Shown: positions 1-7,730, counted from the first letter of the stretch. The stretch is DNA of 14,533 bases from Chrysomallon squamiferum (GCA_012295275.1 CM022678.1:10383966-10398498), one strand, 5' to 3'. Made by a program: numbers and translations. The notes: generated by a model from the sequence alone, not told the origin.

Positions 1-516
1 ATTATAAAATAAAATTAAAAGGTACAAGAAAATTTTAAAAAATGAGAGAGATAGAAAAGTCAAATAGATTCAGTTATTTTCTTAAGACAGAAATTCTCAA
101 AAAATAAAACTGACGGACGTACAGAAATAATCTGATATAAATGATAGAATATGTTTCTGAAAATGCCGGTGGACTGAAATGTTGTTTCCTGTAGTTAATT
201 TCGTAAGAGCAAAAGATTATAGACGGAAGAAGGAACTGAAAAGTTTACATGTACGCAGTCAATCAGAAATATTTTTACAACTGAACAAAATGACATCGGT
301 TGAATACAAAACATCAGAGTTTATTCTTCTTCATTAAATTATTAAATTATAAGTCAAACTGTCTGCACTTTAAAAGTGGTTTCATCTGTAATAATATAAA
401 AAAAAAAATCATTTTATGTGTATATATACGTATGATTTTATATTTGTAGACAGACAACAAACATCTCTTCAGTTTCTGCTTAATATTTCCAGTCAAACGT
501 AATTATTAATAACTAC
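1..516. other. Intron or downstream sequence of gene A, nothing recognised
   Basis: This is AT-rich sequence left of the Ig5 donor. I looked on the minus strand for an acceptor, donor and open phase 1 exon and found none I can support. The next exon of gene A should lie here unrecognised or beyond the left edge. Confidence 0.5.
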
Positions 517-822
517 CTTTGAGAACAAGCTTCAATTTCTTCACAAGTTTTGTATCAAACTTTTCACTGGACACAACAACTTGGTAATCACCCGCATCTT
601 CCCATTTAGTTTTGTACAGAATCAGCTGTCCAACTGAAGACCACGAATTTGTCTTAACAGGATCAGTCTGCTTTAATAATTTCCACTGACCATTGACCAG
701 TTTGTACCAGGTAAAGACAGGAGGAGGGAAAGCAATAACAGAAATGTGGAGTACAGCATCGTTTCCAAGTTGTGCAGTAAAACTACTCATGAAACTTTCG
801 TGGTAATTTACTCTGGGGTGGC
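517..822 (-). CDS. Gene A exon 9: Ig domain 5 without the core cysteines
   Basis: This 306-nt phase 1-1 exon (acceptor TTTTTTGCAG|GC, donor TCAAAG|GTAGTT) encodes 101 residues starting HPRVNYHESFMSSF. It keeps Ig landmarks: the B-to-C run AVLHISVIAFPPPVFTWYK with the core Trp, and the F-strand DAGDYQVVVSS. Both disulfide positions are changed, Ile for the B-strand Cys and Val for the F-strand Cys, and the exon contains no cysteine codon beyond the split first one. Reading stays open 12 nt past the donor (KGSY) before a stop, so an unspliced product would end there. The domain resembles the I-set. The next exon lies left of the window or was not recognised in 1-516. Confidence 0.85.
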
Positions 823-1945
823 CTGCAAAAAAAAAATGAATTTCAGAATAAAAGAAAAACGTTCATCTATTTAATTTTCTTTACATATGAATAGAAATTC
901 AACCATGGGTTAATCTGAAGAGTAAAATAAAACAAAGGTTTCACTTACAGTTTACAAATAATTCAATTTGTTTCTTAACACGCTCGTTTACTGAGTTGTC
1001 AGCTGTACAAAAATAAATATTAGAATCTTCGCAGCTAGCTTCTTTCCAAGCAAACTGAAACTGTGTTGAATTGTGCACCACTTTAATTTGGTTTGTGTTG
1101 TTTCGTAGTTCTATGGTTGATGCGGGCTTACTGTCGAGACTACAAATGACGTCAACTCTGTCGTGTTCATTTACGTATGCAGAAAGTGACTGGTTGTTGA
1201 TTTGAAAATTCTCAATGATTGGCTGGTCTGTGAAACAAAAATATTACGTTTAATAACTGAAAAATTGTTGTTAATGTCACTTTTTATTATTTCGTTTTGT
1301 TTCGGGCTTTTTTTAGTTAAGTTTATACATGTTACTTGTTTCGACTGATGAAGTTTGTTGATCTCCAGTTATAACACAAAATTTATTCACACTAATTATA
1401 ACTGTAAAACATTATTAATCGTGTATTAACACTATAGAGAGCAATCACTTATGAAAACGGGAAAATGGCAAATAGCTAATCAAACAAAACAATACAGACG
1501 TGAAACCAGTAAAAGGTGGAAAGTGGACCTGTGCTTGGAAACAAAACGCTGAGGATTTTAGAAAACTTTGGAACCATAATGATGATAGTAATGACTATGA
1601 TTAAGGTGAAATGATGGTGTTGGTCATGATGATGGTACTAGCGTTTCTGGTTTACTCACAAAACACTTCTAAATGGAAAACCCTTTTTCCAATACTGGCT
1701 GTTTCAGAGTTTCTTGACAAGCACGTGTACATTCCTGCATCATTTTTGCTGACATTTCTGATGTTCAAAATTCCATTTGAACTATAAGACTGAATAAGAT
1801 GGGAATTCTCAAAACTCCAGCTGTAGAGACACGCTGGAAAACAGTCCGCTACACACACCAAACTAAAGTTTTCTCCAGCTACAGCGAATTTTCTCCCATC
1901 TCTAGATATAGATGTAGAGTTGTCTGGACCATCTAAAGTGTAGTC

Positions 1946-2000
<55 letters not shown>

Positions 2001-3102
2001 TTATAGTGATAACAGTAATCACAGTAATATTAATAATAACAATAACAATATAAATAATAACAATAATAATAGTAGCAATACTACTACTGGTATCCTCCCA
2101 AAAGTCATATGATCAAAAGTCATACAATTTGGCAAGCAGTCAAGCAGTAAGCAAGCTGGGCACCCCTGTGTGGCGAATAATCAACTAGTGTTGACTGGGT
2201 CTCACTGCTAACTGTTGTAATCACAGCTCCAGTGGGCAGCATGTGCTCGTGGTTTTACTCCAGTTATTTGGAGATGTTGCTCATAAATAGGAGAAGGACT
2301 TTGAAGGAGACATGTTTTCACAGTGGATCTGCAGGGCTGCCAGACTAGCTCTACTACAAAACAAAATTCAGGACGCATGGATTGAAACCATGGACTCGAC
2401 ACCAAATGTTCCTCGAGCCCAAGAGTTCAGTGACTGCATGGTCGTTAATTGGATTGATGATGATGCTCGCTTCCCCCTGCCGCTCTGAGACCAGTGGGCC
2501 ACGCACCAACAACATCTGCATCAACTGCAGCAGAGAGTTAGGACGCCCCTTGAGTTGTTAATACTATATAAAGACTGGCTTTTCAAAACTGTTCATACTG
2601 CGACCTCGTATGAGCAACTCAATATGGCCGATTCAAAATTTTGGTTCAATAATATCTAGATAACATATTTTCATCAACCAAAGACAGTACAAAAGGAATC
2701 TATATTCACTGTGACGGGTCCCAAACCTATCTACCCATTTTAATTTATTCCTCCTTCCAAGTCAAGTTGTATAAAGCTAAAACATACCCTCGCTCAAGAA
2801 CGATCTCGCGACCCGCAGAAAAAAGGCTGGCGACCTCCAGGTTGAAAACCTGTGCTGTAGGCTATTTACTGAAACTTAAGTGATCAAGTTATCTGGATGA
2901 AATAAAATGTATAAATAATTACAAGCCTTTCTTTCATTTATTTATTGCCGGTAGACATACAATATACAACAATGTGGGATCATGCCATTTTGTATCTGGC
3001 TAACTGGCAAAGGATTAAGTGTGCACCAAACTTTGACCTGTGTTGTTATAAACAGTAATTACTGTGACAAATAAGCATATGACTGATGGGAGGTAATCCT
3101 AT

Positions 3103-3134
<32 letters not shown>

Positions 3135-6100
3135 ATAATAATAATAATAATAATAATCATAATCATAATCATAATAATAATGATGATGATAATAATAATA
3201 ATAACAACAACAACAATGAAAATAACAACAGTAATAAATATTAACAATAACATTATTACAACACCTATAAGAACAACAATAAGAAGTATAATGTGCTATG
3301 TTTTCTATGGGATAGAAAACAAATGTTAAAGACCCATAATAAGACATTAAGAATGTACTAGTACTACACTGTCCTGATTAAGAGATACTAGACAAGAAAA
3401 GCAAATTGATGATACTTACAATAAACAGCTAGTGTGATATTTTTCTCACACCTTTTCTTAAGCTTAGTGTTTATAGCAATACAGGTGTAAACACTGTTTC
3501 GTGTTAATTTTCTGACTCCGAATTTGCCTGGTTTCATGAATATAAGAGACGATTTAATAATGTGTCCTTTGAATCTCCAGCTATATGTGCAGTCAGGCTT
3601 GCAGTCAGCTCTGCAAGTCAGTATAGCCATTTTTCCTTCGTTATAACCAGATTTATCAGACGTTAAACTCATACTGCTGTCAGGACCATCTATAAAGACG
3701 AATTCATTTAAGAGAAGATATGTAAATACATTAATGACATACGCATTACATACACATTATCAAATATAATTTATCTTTTGTAAATTAAATTGCATTAACT
3801 AATTTTGTATTATAATTTATGTCACTTTCTCTCCTAAAATTTCTCTGTCTCTCTTGTTCTCTCTTTCTTTCCTTCTTTCACTCTCTCTTTCTTTTTCTTT
3901 CTCTTTTACTATCTCTCTCTCTCTTCTCTCATTCCTCGGAAATAAATATAACATTACAAATACTTACAATACATTGTAATATAAACAGACTTTGATGCAC
4001 TGTATCCTGTATCATCATCCGCTAAAGCATAATGGCTTGCTGTACATATAAACAATCCATCATGGTTCCTGGTTGCCTGGTTGACAGTCAGATTACCATG
4101 AGACTTGTCTATACTCAAGTAAGCACCAACCCTAGATTTATAGTTGTAATGGTACCAGCTGTACCTCACTGGACTAGGACAATCAGACATACAAGACAAA
4201 GTGAAACGGTCTCCTTCGACAACAAATGCACGATAATACGGCACAGTGATCATTTTGCAGGGTCCTAGAAATGCAGTAATAATATAGAATAAAAAATTAA
4301 GTAACTCCAGTAATTCAGTACATAAAGTTCTGTGTCACATACAAATCAAAAAGGATGTTGGAATGCATAAATTATTATGAAAAGATACTAAATCTCTATA
4401 AATGAGTAAATGTAAAATTCTGAAAACTTTTTACACAATAAATAAATAAATAAAAACTATTGTTAATATATTATTGTTCTTTTATTCAAGTGCATTATAA
4501 TGCTTTCCATTATATTTTCAGATTGATGATAGTTTCTTTTCTTACATTTTTTTTTTCAAATATTTTTCTTTACCTTATTTGTTTAGATTAAAATATTTCA
4601 TGCTGGGTTGTTGTTTGTTGTTCTTGTTTTTTTTTAAAATGAATGTTTCGGTGCATATAATCGTGAAGTAATTTGCACCGAAACATTTTAATGTAAACGG
4701 AATTTCAAAAACAGAAAATTAAGAAAACTTACGCATTTCTCTGTAACACAGTCTGAATGTGGCATGAAAACCAGTGCCAGAATTGAAAACAACTACTACT
4801 TTGTTTGAATGACTTTGCATCGTCGATGAATTAGAACCACAAAATTTTACTACTAAAGGAGATCCATCTAAACAATAAATAAATATTTTTAAAGATACTT
4901 GAAATATTAAATAAAAAAACAAATAATAATAAAAATAAAAACAAAATGCTCAGATATTAGTTATGCCTATTAGCTATTATATTAGCTTTAGTAACCTATC
5001 ATAGCTCACAACAAAATAATAATAACAGTGTCTGAACGCCGCCGTTATACATGATGTCATCGCTTACATGGCAAACTGAAAGCTGTACAGGTCCCGGACC
5101 AATTATCCGGACTCCTTGGAACCTGAGACATTCCGGATTTCTGGATTTTTCGATTTTCTGGTACCAAGTCATCTAAATATTTAGACATTTAAACATTTTA
5201 AAATTAAAAACATAAAGAAAATTGACGATACACAACCGTGGCGACTCGACACGTAAACAATGCGGCGAGTGAATGAACGCCACGCGGCTTGAAAGAGTAG
5301 TTCCTGTATGGTGAGGACAACAACAGCGCGCGCCAACTATGAAAATAGCGTCGGGAAAAAACTTCCAGTTTTCTGGTCTTTCCGGATTTCGGGATTCCGG
5401 ATAATTGGTCCGGTAGCTGTATTTTTCAGACACTAGAAGAAAGCTTAGAGCCAATTTAGGGGTTTTTATATTTATTTTTATTTTTATTTTTTTTTTTTTT
5501 TTATTATTTTTTTTTGTTTTGACTCTTATTTAACGTCTGTTATCGTAATGGTAACATATGAATTATTAAATTTATTATATAATTCATAAAAAGGTAGTGT
5601 AACGTGTATCTATCATTTCCAAAAATAATTACATTTTCTTATTCATATTCCAATATATTTTGACCTACCGCTATAGTACTAATGGTAAGGACTAAATATA
5701 AGTGTTTTCGATTTCTTACTATCATGCAAGTGCAAGTGATCTGTTTGACTGTCAGGTGTGGAGGTCCACGATGCTTCTGTCAGAGTTATGTTGATCGTTG
5801 TTGAAGGTGAAGACGTTATGTACCAGTAAACGATGTCCCCACTGAGGTAAGAATACGAAATAAAAAAAATTACATCTTAGATATTCTCTCTCTCCAAAAC
5901 CCACGCACGAAACACACACACACACACACACATAACATACTCACTCACACAAACATATCCATCTGTCTATTATCTGTCTCTCTGCGAGTATAAGACGTCA
6001 TCATCCTATTATCTCCCTCAATACTGTAACACTGTACCAGATAAAGGCAGGAGACGCCCCACCCCTACAGAGACACCACCCAGCGAGCGGCTTCAGATTC

Positions 6101-6405
6101 TGCTCACAGTCTACGGCAACAGAGGTCGCCTGGACGTCCTCCATGGTGTTGCTCACAATCTCCAGATGTAAAATGTGTCCAAAACTTTATGTAATTACAA
6201 CCAATTACGAAATGTTTCAAATAAACAATTTAAATTATATACAACTGTCTTTTTATATCCAGTTAATCCGTACAAGAGATCAATTATCCTTGACATGGTA
6301 GGCAAAGGGAATTGTCACGGGGACAAATGACCTAGGGGAAACCACCGTGGGGAAATGACCGGGGGGAACTGACAACGGGAATATCCTCGGAGGACATTCA
6401 CTAGG

Positions 6406-6451
<46 letters not shown>

Positions 6452-6521
6452 TATTAACGATACTTCAGTAAAAGAACAAAATGGTTGCTAAGTGTCATTC
6501 ATATATGTCGGATAAGGTCTC

Positions 6522-6611
<90 letters not shown>

Positions 6612-7408
6612 ATTATCAGTTTATCAGTTTCTAGAAACATTCTTTTTTCCTATCATCCATACATTCTTTTATTATTTTATTTTATTTGTTTTCTAAGAAA
6701 ATGTTGGTTACATTGCTATTTCAAATTCTAAATCGTGAAGGACAAAAACTGTACTTACGTTCTATTTCCAGTATATTTATAATCCAGATACTTTGCATTT
6801 TGTTTTGCCTTCAGAGTTCTAGCATACTTCTGGCAAATTACTTCAGAAAAAGTAGTGATAAAGAAAAACAATCAAAATAACATACATACATAAATACATA
6901 CATACATACATACAAACATATATATATATATATATATATATAGGAGTAGATGGAAAAATAACGAATGATAAGAATTTAAAATGTGTATAATATGTAGAGG
7001 TGTGTCTTACTTCCGTTAACTTGTATGTATATATATAAGTATGTTAGTATATGTCTTTGTGAAATCTTTGTCTGTATGTATATATGTACGTTTATCTGTG
7101 TTCTGTGTATGTGAACGTGTATCTGCATCGTTTATGTATATATATGCGTGTCAGCATATACTTTGTCATGTTTGTTTAGATATTTGCGTGCGTATGCCAG
7201 TATTATTTTAGTTTATATGAATGTATGTATTCCAGTATTATGTTTGTGTTTGTTTATGAAGTATTATCTTTGTGTATGCAACAGTGTATGTGTAGTCTAT
7301 GCTATGAAATGACTAAATAAATAAATAAATCAAAGCACAAAAATACAATAACTTACCGAAATTCCATGACGAACACGTTAATATAAAAATATAAATACAA
7401 ATCCTCAT
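517..7408 (-). CDS. Gene A: secreted or membrane CUB plus five-Ig receptor, split gene, 3' end outside window
   Basis: This is the gene-level span of nine coding exons: 7357-7408, 6759-6840, 5720-5841, 4733-4867, 3968-4264, 3420-3689, 1660-1932, 949-1227 and 517-822. Together they give 1816 coding nt, or 605 codons plus one base, and all junction phases match (1, 2, then 1 throughout). The order is signal peptide (residues 1-17 or so), CUB (about 18-131), Ig1 (132-229), Ig2 (231-319), Ig3 (321-410), Ig4 (412-503) and Ig5 (505-605). Each Ig domain is one phase 1-1 exon, the classical arrangement for shuffled Ig domains. No TM segment or stop is reached, so further exons must lie left of base 1. 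The family role is most likely cell-surface recognition or adhesion. The specific ligand is unknown. I recognise domain types but no named orthologue. Gene B is a close tandem paralogue. Confidence 0.85.
949..1227 (-). CDS. Gene A exon 8: Ig domain 4, divergent
   Basis: This 279-nt phase 1-1 exon (acceptor TTGTTTCACAG|AC, donor AAACT|GTAAGTG) encodes 92 residues from QPIIENFQIN to IELFVN. The two core cysteines are recognisable in RVDVICSLDS and SNIYFCTADNS, but the usual C-strand Trp is missing from the STIELRNN stretch. A Trp and an extra Cys occur later (FQFAWKEASCED). The domain is an Ig-like fold by position, exon structure and the Cys pair. It is the most divergent of the cysteine-bearing domains. 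The last base joins the next exon to make a Cys codon (T + GC). Confidence 0.8.
1228..1659 (-). other. Gene A intron between Ig3 and Ig4
   Basis: This 432-nt intron has good splice signals at both ends and a loose GAT/ATG triplet cluster at about 1575-1640. No gene or mobile element was seen in it. Confidence 0.6.
1660..1932 (-). CDS. Gene A exon 7: Ig domain 3
   Basis: This 273-nt phase 1-1 exon (acceptor CACTTTAG|AT, donor GTTTT|GTGAGTA) encodes 90 residues from GPDNSTSISRDGRKF to FHLEVF. Canonical Ig marks are present: the B-strand region LVCVADCFPACLYSWSF and the F-strand NDAGMYTCLSRN. It opens with the same GPD-S/T-S linker as Ig2, so Ig2 and Ig3 look like internal duplicates. The sequons are NST, NFS and NVS. 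An AAT/ATT microsatellite begins about 14 bases upstream of the acceptor and occupies the usual branch-point zone. A fragment of this exon survives in gene B at 12298-12345. Confidence 0.88.
1946..2092. repeat. AAT/ATT microsatellite
   Basis: There is a pure AAT run at about 1946-1997, then imperfect AAT/AAC/AGT triplets to about 2092. It directly adjoins the Ig3 acceptor of gene A. Confidence 0.9.
2315..2561 (+). pseudogene. Degenerate MULE-type transposase fragment
   Basis: One plus-strand frame from 2315 reads FSQWICRAARLALLQNK, then AWIETMDSTPNVP, then NWIDDDARFPLPL before a stop at 2486-2488. The adjacent frame continues SETSGPRTNNICINCSREL. The order 'D-A-W ... M ... W-I ... F-P ... 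G-P-R-T-N-N' is the C-terminal signature of MULE/Mutator-type transposases in animal genomes. The frame break and stop show it is dead. It sits in the Ig2-Ig3 intron of gene A, opposite to the gene. Terminal repeats were not seen. Confidence 0.5.
2562..3102. other. Intron segment, possible old repeat
   Basis: This is part of the Ig2-Ig3 intron of gene A. About 2790-2870 is richer in GC (CTCGCGACCCGCAG and CGACCTCCAGGTTGAAAACC) and could be an old SINE-like or other dispersed repeat. I see no clear Pol III boxes or coding potential. Confidence 0.3.
3103..3250. repeat. Compound ACT/AAT/ATC microsatellite
   Basis: ACT, AAT, AATC, ATG and AAC triplet and tetramer runs follow each other in the Ig2-Ig3 intron. 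The low-complexity open frames here (runs of I, S, D, Y) are artefacts. Confidence 0.9.
3420..3689 (-). CDS. Gene A exon 6: Ig domain 2
   Basis: This 270-nt phase 1-1 exon has acceptor CTTTATAG|AT and donor TTATT|GTAAGTA. It encodes 89 residues from GPDSSMSLTS to NITLAV. B-strand Cys and core Trp fall in LTCRADCKPDCTYSWRF, and the F-strand Cys is in NSVYTCIAIN. Three Cys sit at i, i+4 and i+8 around the B strand (C-x3-C-x3-C-x-Y-S-W), the same pattern as Ig3. The D-x-G-x-Y motif is reduced to N-S-V-Y, and the domain is short. An additional Cys lies in KKRCEKN next to a sequon NIT. Confidence 0.85.
3828..3931. repeat. CT-rich pyrimidine tract
   Basis: An imperfect CTTT/CTCT run lies just downstream of the Ig1 donor of gene A (GA-rich on the coding strand). 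A purer CT plus AT tract is in the same place in gene B (12818-12898). Confidence 0.85.
3968..4264 (-). CDS. Gene A exon 5: Ig domain 1
   Basis: This 297-nt phase 1-1 exon (acceptor GCATTTCTAG|GA, donor GTATT|GTAAGTA) encodes 98 residues, starting PCKMITVPYYRAFVV. The B-strand Cys is in FTLSCMSDC, the core Trp in RYSWYHY, and the F-strand Cys in NHDGLFICTASH, where D-G-L-F replaces the usual D-x-G-x-Y. Two further Cys (PC at the start and SDC after the B strand) could form an extra disulfide. The sequon NLT lies in GNLTVN. The exon is the same length as paralogue exon 12935-13231 and about 92% identical to it over the 78 residues from EGDRF to SASKSV. Confidence 0.9.
4642..4687. repeat. 14-bp perfect inverted repeat (hairpin)
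   Basis: AATGTTTCGGTGCA at 4642-4655 is repeated in inverse at 4674-4687 with an 18-base loop. It is intronic, about 46 bases downstream of the CUB exon 4 donor in gene A. The matching intron of gene B keeps only a scrambled version. Confidence 0.6.
4733..4867 (-). CDS. Gene A exon 4: second half of CUB domain
   Basis: This 135-nt phase 1-1 exon (acceptor TTGTTTAG|AT, donor ATGC|GTAAGT) encodes 44 residues beginning GSPLVVKFCGSNSSTMQ. The features are those of a CUB C-terminal half: F-C-G, a serine-rich turn (NSST, a sequon), the strand NKVVVVF, and the terminal GTGFHATFRL that matches the family's 'GF-x-A-x-Y' signature. An extra Cys sits in RLCYREM. The paralogous exon 13677-13811 has exactly the same length and shares an unbroken block of 25 residues here. 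Confidence 0.8.
5088..5419. mobile_element. MITE with pogo/Tc1-mariner-like termini
   Basis: This 332-bp element begins CAGGTCCCGG and ends CCGGTAGCTG. Its ends are inverted repeats sharing CCGGACCAATTATCCGGA, 22 of 24 terminal positions matching. It is flanked by TA at 5086-5087 and 5420-5421. TA target duplications and CAG termini are typical of the Tc1/mariner superfamily, especially pogo/Tigger-like elements. No transposase is encoded; the minus-strand open frame across it is not protein-like. The homologous intron of gene B carries the empty site at 14200-14201. Confidence 0.85.
5461..5521. repeat. T-rich tract after the MITE
   Basis: An imperfect TTTTA and poly-T run lies in the gene A CUB intron. 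It is comparable to the T-rich stretch at about 14220-14275 in gene B. Confidence 0.8.
5720..5841 (-). CDS. Gene A exon 3: first half of CUB core
   Basis: This 122-nt exon (acceptor CTTACCTCAG|T, donor GATA|GTAAGA) encodes 40 residues from GDIVYWYITSSPSTTINITL to TDHLHLHD. The pattern matches a CUB domain: the W-x-I strand, an amphipathic 'I-x-I-x-L' strand, then D-x-L-x-I-x-D. Two usual cysteines are absent. The position before W-Y-I is Tyr, and the Cys before 'QTD' is Ser (TPDSQTD). In the paralogue at 14441-14533 that second position is still Cys. There is an N-glycosylation sequon, N-I-T. The intron after it carries the MITE described separately. Confidence 0.75.
5911..5932. repeat. CA dinucleotide repeat
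   Basis: A run of about ten CA units lies in the second intron of gene A. Confidence 0.8.
6005..6185 (-). other. GC-richer unidentified segment with open frame
   Basis: This stretch in the second intron of gene A is clearly richer in G+C than its surroundings. It holds an open minus-strand frame of about 57 codons including VSNTMEDVQATSVAVDCEQN and ASPAFIWYSVTVLREIIG. It does not fit the gene A exon phases and is not needed to join exons 2 and 3. It may be a piece of a dispersed repeat or transposon ORF. I do not recognise it. Confidence 0.3.
6290..6402. repeat. Degenerate G-rich short tandem repeat
   Basis: Units of about 15-21 bp share a core like GGGGAAATGACC, seen as GGGGACAAATGACC, GGGGAAACCACC, GGGGAAATGACC and GGGGGGAACTGAC. 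It is the only G-run-rich place in the window and abuts an AT microsatellite. A MITE or satellite origin is possible. Confidence 0.45.
6408..6448. repeat. AT dinucleotide repeat
   Basis: About twenty AT units lie in the second intron of gene A, immediately right of the G-rich repeat. Confidence 0.9.
6522..6616. repeat. TTA then TTG microsatellite
   Basis: A TTA run changes into a long TTG run of about twenty units and back to TTA. A leucine-only plus-strand frame over it is an artefact. Confidence 0.9.
6759..6840 (-). CDS. Gene A exon 2: N-terminal part of CUB domain
   Basis: This 82-nt exon is bounded by an acceptor (TTTTTCTGAAG|TA) and a donor (AGAAC|GTAAGT). It encodes about 26 residues starting V-ICQKYARTLKAK and ending YKYTGNR, with the next codon (Thr) split across the intron. 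It fits the stretch before the first core strands of a CUB domain. The Cys in ICQ may be the canonical first CUB cysteine. The phases (1 in, 2 out) are exactly those needed to join the signal exon to the CUB core exon. It is short and not itself diagnostic, so the call rests on splice sites and phase. Confidence 0.6.
6881..7315. repeat. ATAC, AT and diffuse TGTATAT-rich intron
   Basis: ATAC and AT runs at 6881-6943 are followed by a long imperfect TGTATATA/TGTG-rich region to about 7315. It fills the first intron of gene A, and no other feature is visible. Confidence 0.75.
7357..7408 (-). CDS. Gene A exon 1: start codon and signal peptide
   Basis: ATG at 7406-7408 opens 17 codons, MRICIYIFILTCSSWNF, followed by one base (G) and a strong donor (TTCG|GTAAGT, GT at 7355-7356). 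The peptide has a short basic n-region (MR) and a hydrophobic core (ICIYIFILTC), as expected for an ER signal sequence. The phase 1 end joins exon 2 (G + TA = Val) without a stop. An upstream out-of-frame ATG at 7420-7422 opens a five-codon uORF whose TGA overlaps this ATG. The 5' UTR and promoter must lie above 7422, but I cannot place the transcription start. Confidence 0.75.
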
Positions 7409-7422
7409 CTTGATTCGATCAT
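7405..7422 (-). promoter_or_regulatory. Small uORF overlapping the gene A start codon
   Basis: ATG at 7420-7422 begins a five-codon frame (M-I-E-S-R) ending in TGA at 7405-7407, which overlaps the main ATG at 7406-7408. Such an overlap can permit stop-restart initiation or restrict translation. It is included only if transcription starts above 7422. Confidence 0.35.
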
Positions 7423-7519
7423 CTAAACTGTATATTTAGACAAAGAAGCGCATCTTGTGAAATAAAGTAAGTTGTTTTAACTGGGATAAAATATCAGACG
7501 TGACTATTTAACTCTGGAC

Positions 7520-7616
7520 AATAAAGAAACCTGATCCAATTAAGTAACGCTACGATTAATAATTAAAACACACGATATGCTCTACAATAGTAGCTCCCTG
7601 TACAAAGTTCTTCATC
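7520..7616. repeat. Direct repeat copy 1 upstream of gene A
   Basis: This matches 8057-8156 in the same orientation: GAAACCTGATC-AATTAAGTAA, then CGATAT, then TACAATAGTAGCTC and TACAAAGT-CTTCAT. It lies 110-210 bases upstream of the gene A start codon, so it may cover promoter or 5' UTR sequence. The T-rich stretches that follow both copies are also alike. Confidence 0.6.
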
Positions 7617-7671
7617 CTTGTTGTTTTCTTTCTTTGTTCCTTTTCTTTGTTAACATTGTGTTTTTTTGTTG

Positions 7672-7676
7672 TCATT

Positions 7677-7713
<37 letters not shown>

Positions 7714-7730
7714 TTTTTTTTTTTTTTTTC
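7672..7730. repeat. Poly-T tract
   Basis: An almost pure T run lies in the intergenic region. The plus-strand poly-Phe frame across it is not a gene. Confidence 0.9.

Larger units (their letters stand above)
3938..5812 (-). repeat. Segmental duplication, copy in gene A
   Basis: This stretch matches 12897-14533 in order and orientation, including introns. Matched non-coding parts include the GTAATTCAGTACATAAA stretch downstream of Ig1, the TTTTGACCTAC stretch near CUB exon 3 and the ACATGGC region around 5065-5075. The three shared exons have equal lengths (135 and 297 nt) or equal boundaries. Offsets between copies vary from about 8.7 to 9.0 kb because of microsatellite growth and the MITE. 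Confidence 0.85.

Noticed and set aside
1149-1156. TGACGTCA in the Ig4 exon as a CRE
   Set aside because: It lies in coding sequence and encodes conserved-position residues, so probably chance.
2790-2870. tRNA or SINE promoter in the GC-richer intron segment
   Set aside because: AGGTTGAAAACC is too far from a B-box consensus and no A-box or cloverleaf could be drawn.
3103-3250. CRISPR-like regular repeats
   Set aside because: These and all similar arrays are 2-5 bp microsatellites without spacers, in a eukaryotic intron.
4032-4268. Plus-strand open frame over gene A Ig1
   Set aside because: It is antisense to a spliced Ig exon. A matching frame at 12996-13271 exists only because the exon was duplicated.
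5173-5454. Minus-strand 93-codon frame
   Set aside because: It spans most of the MITE and crosses its end. It shows no transposase motifs such as DDD/DDE.
6481-6696. Plus-strand frame of some thirty leucines
   Set aside because: It is created by the TTA/TTG microsatellite and has no domain or splice support.
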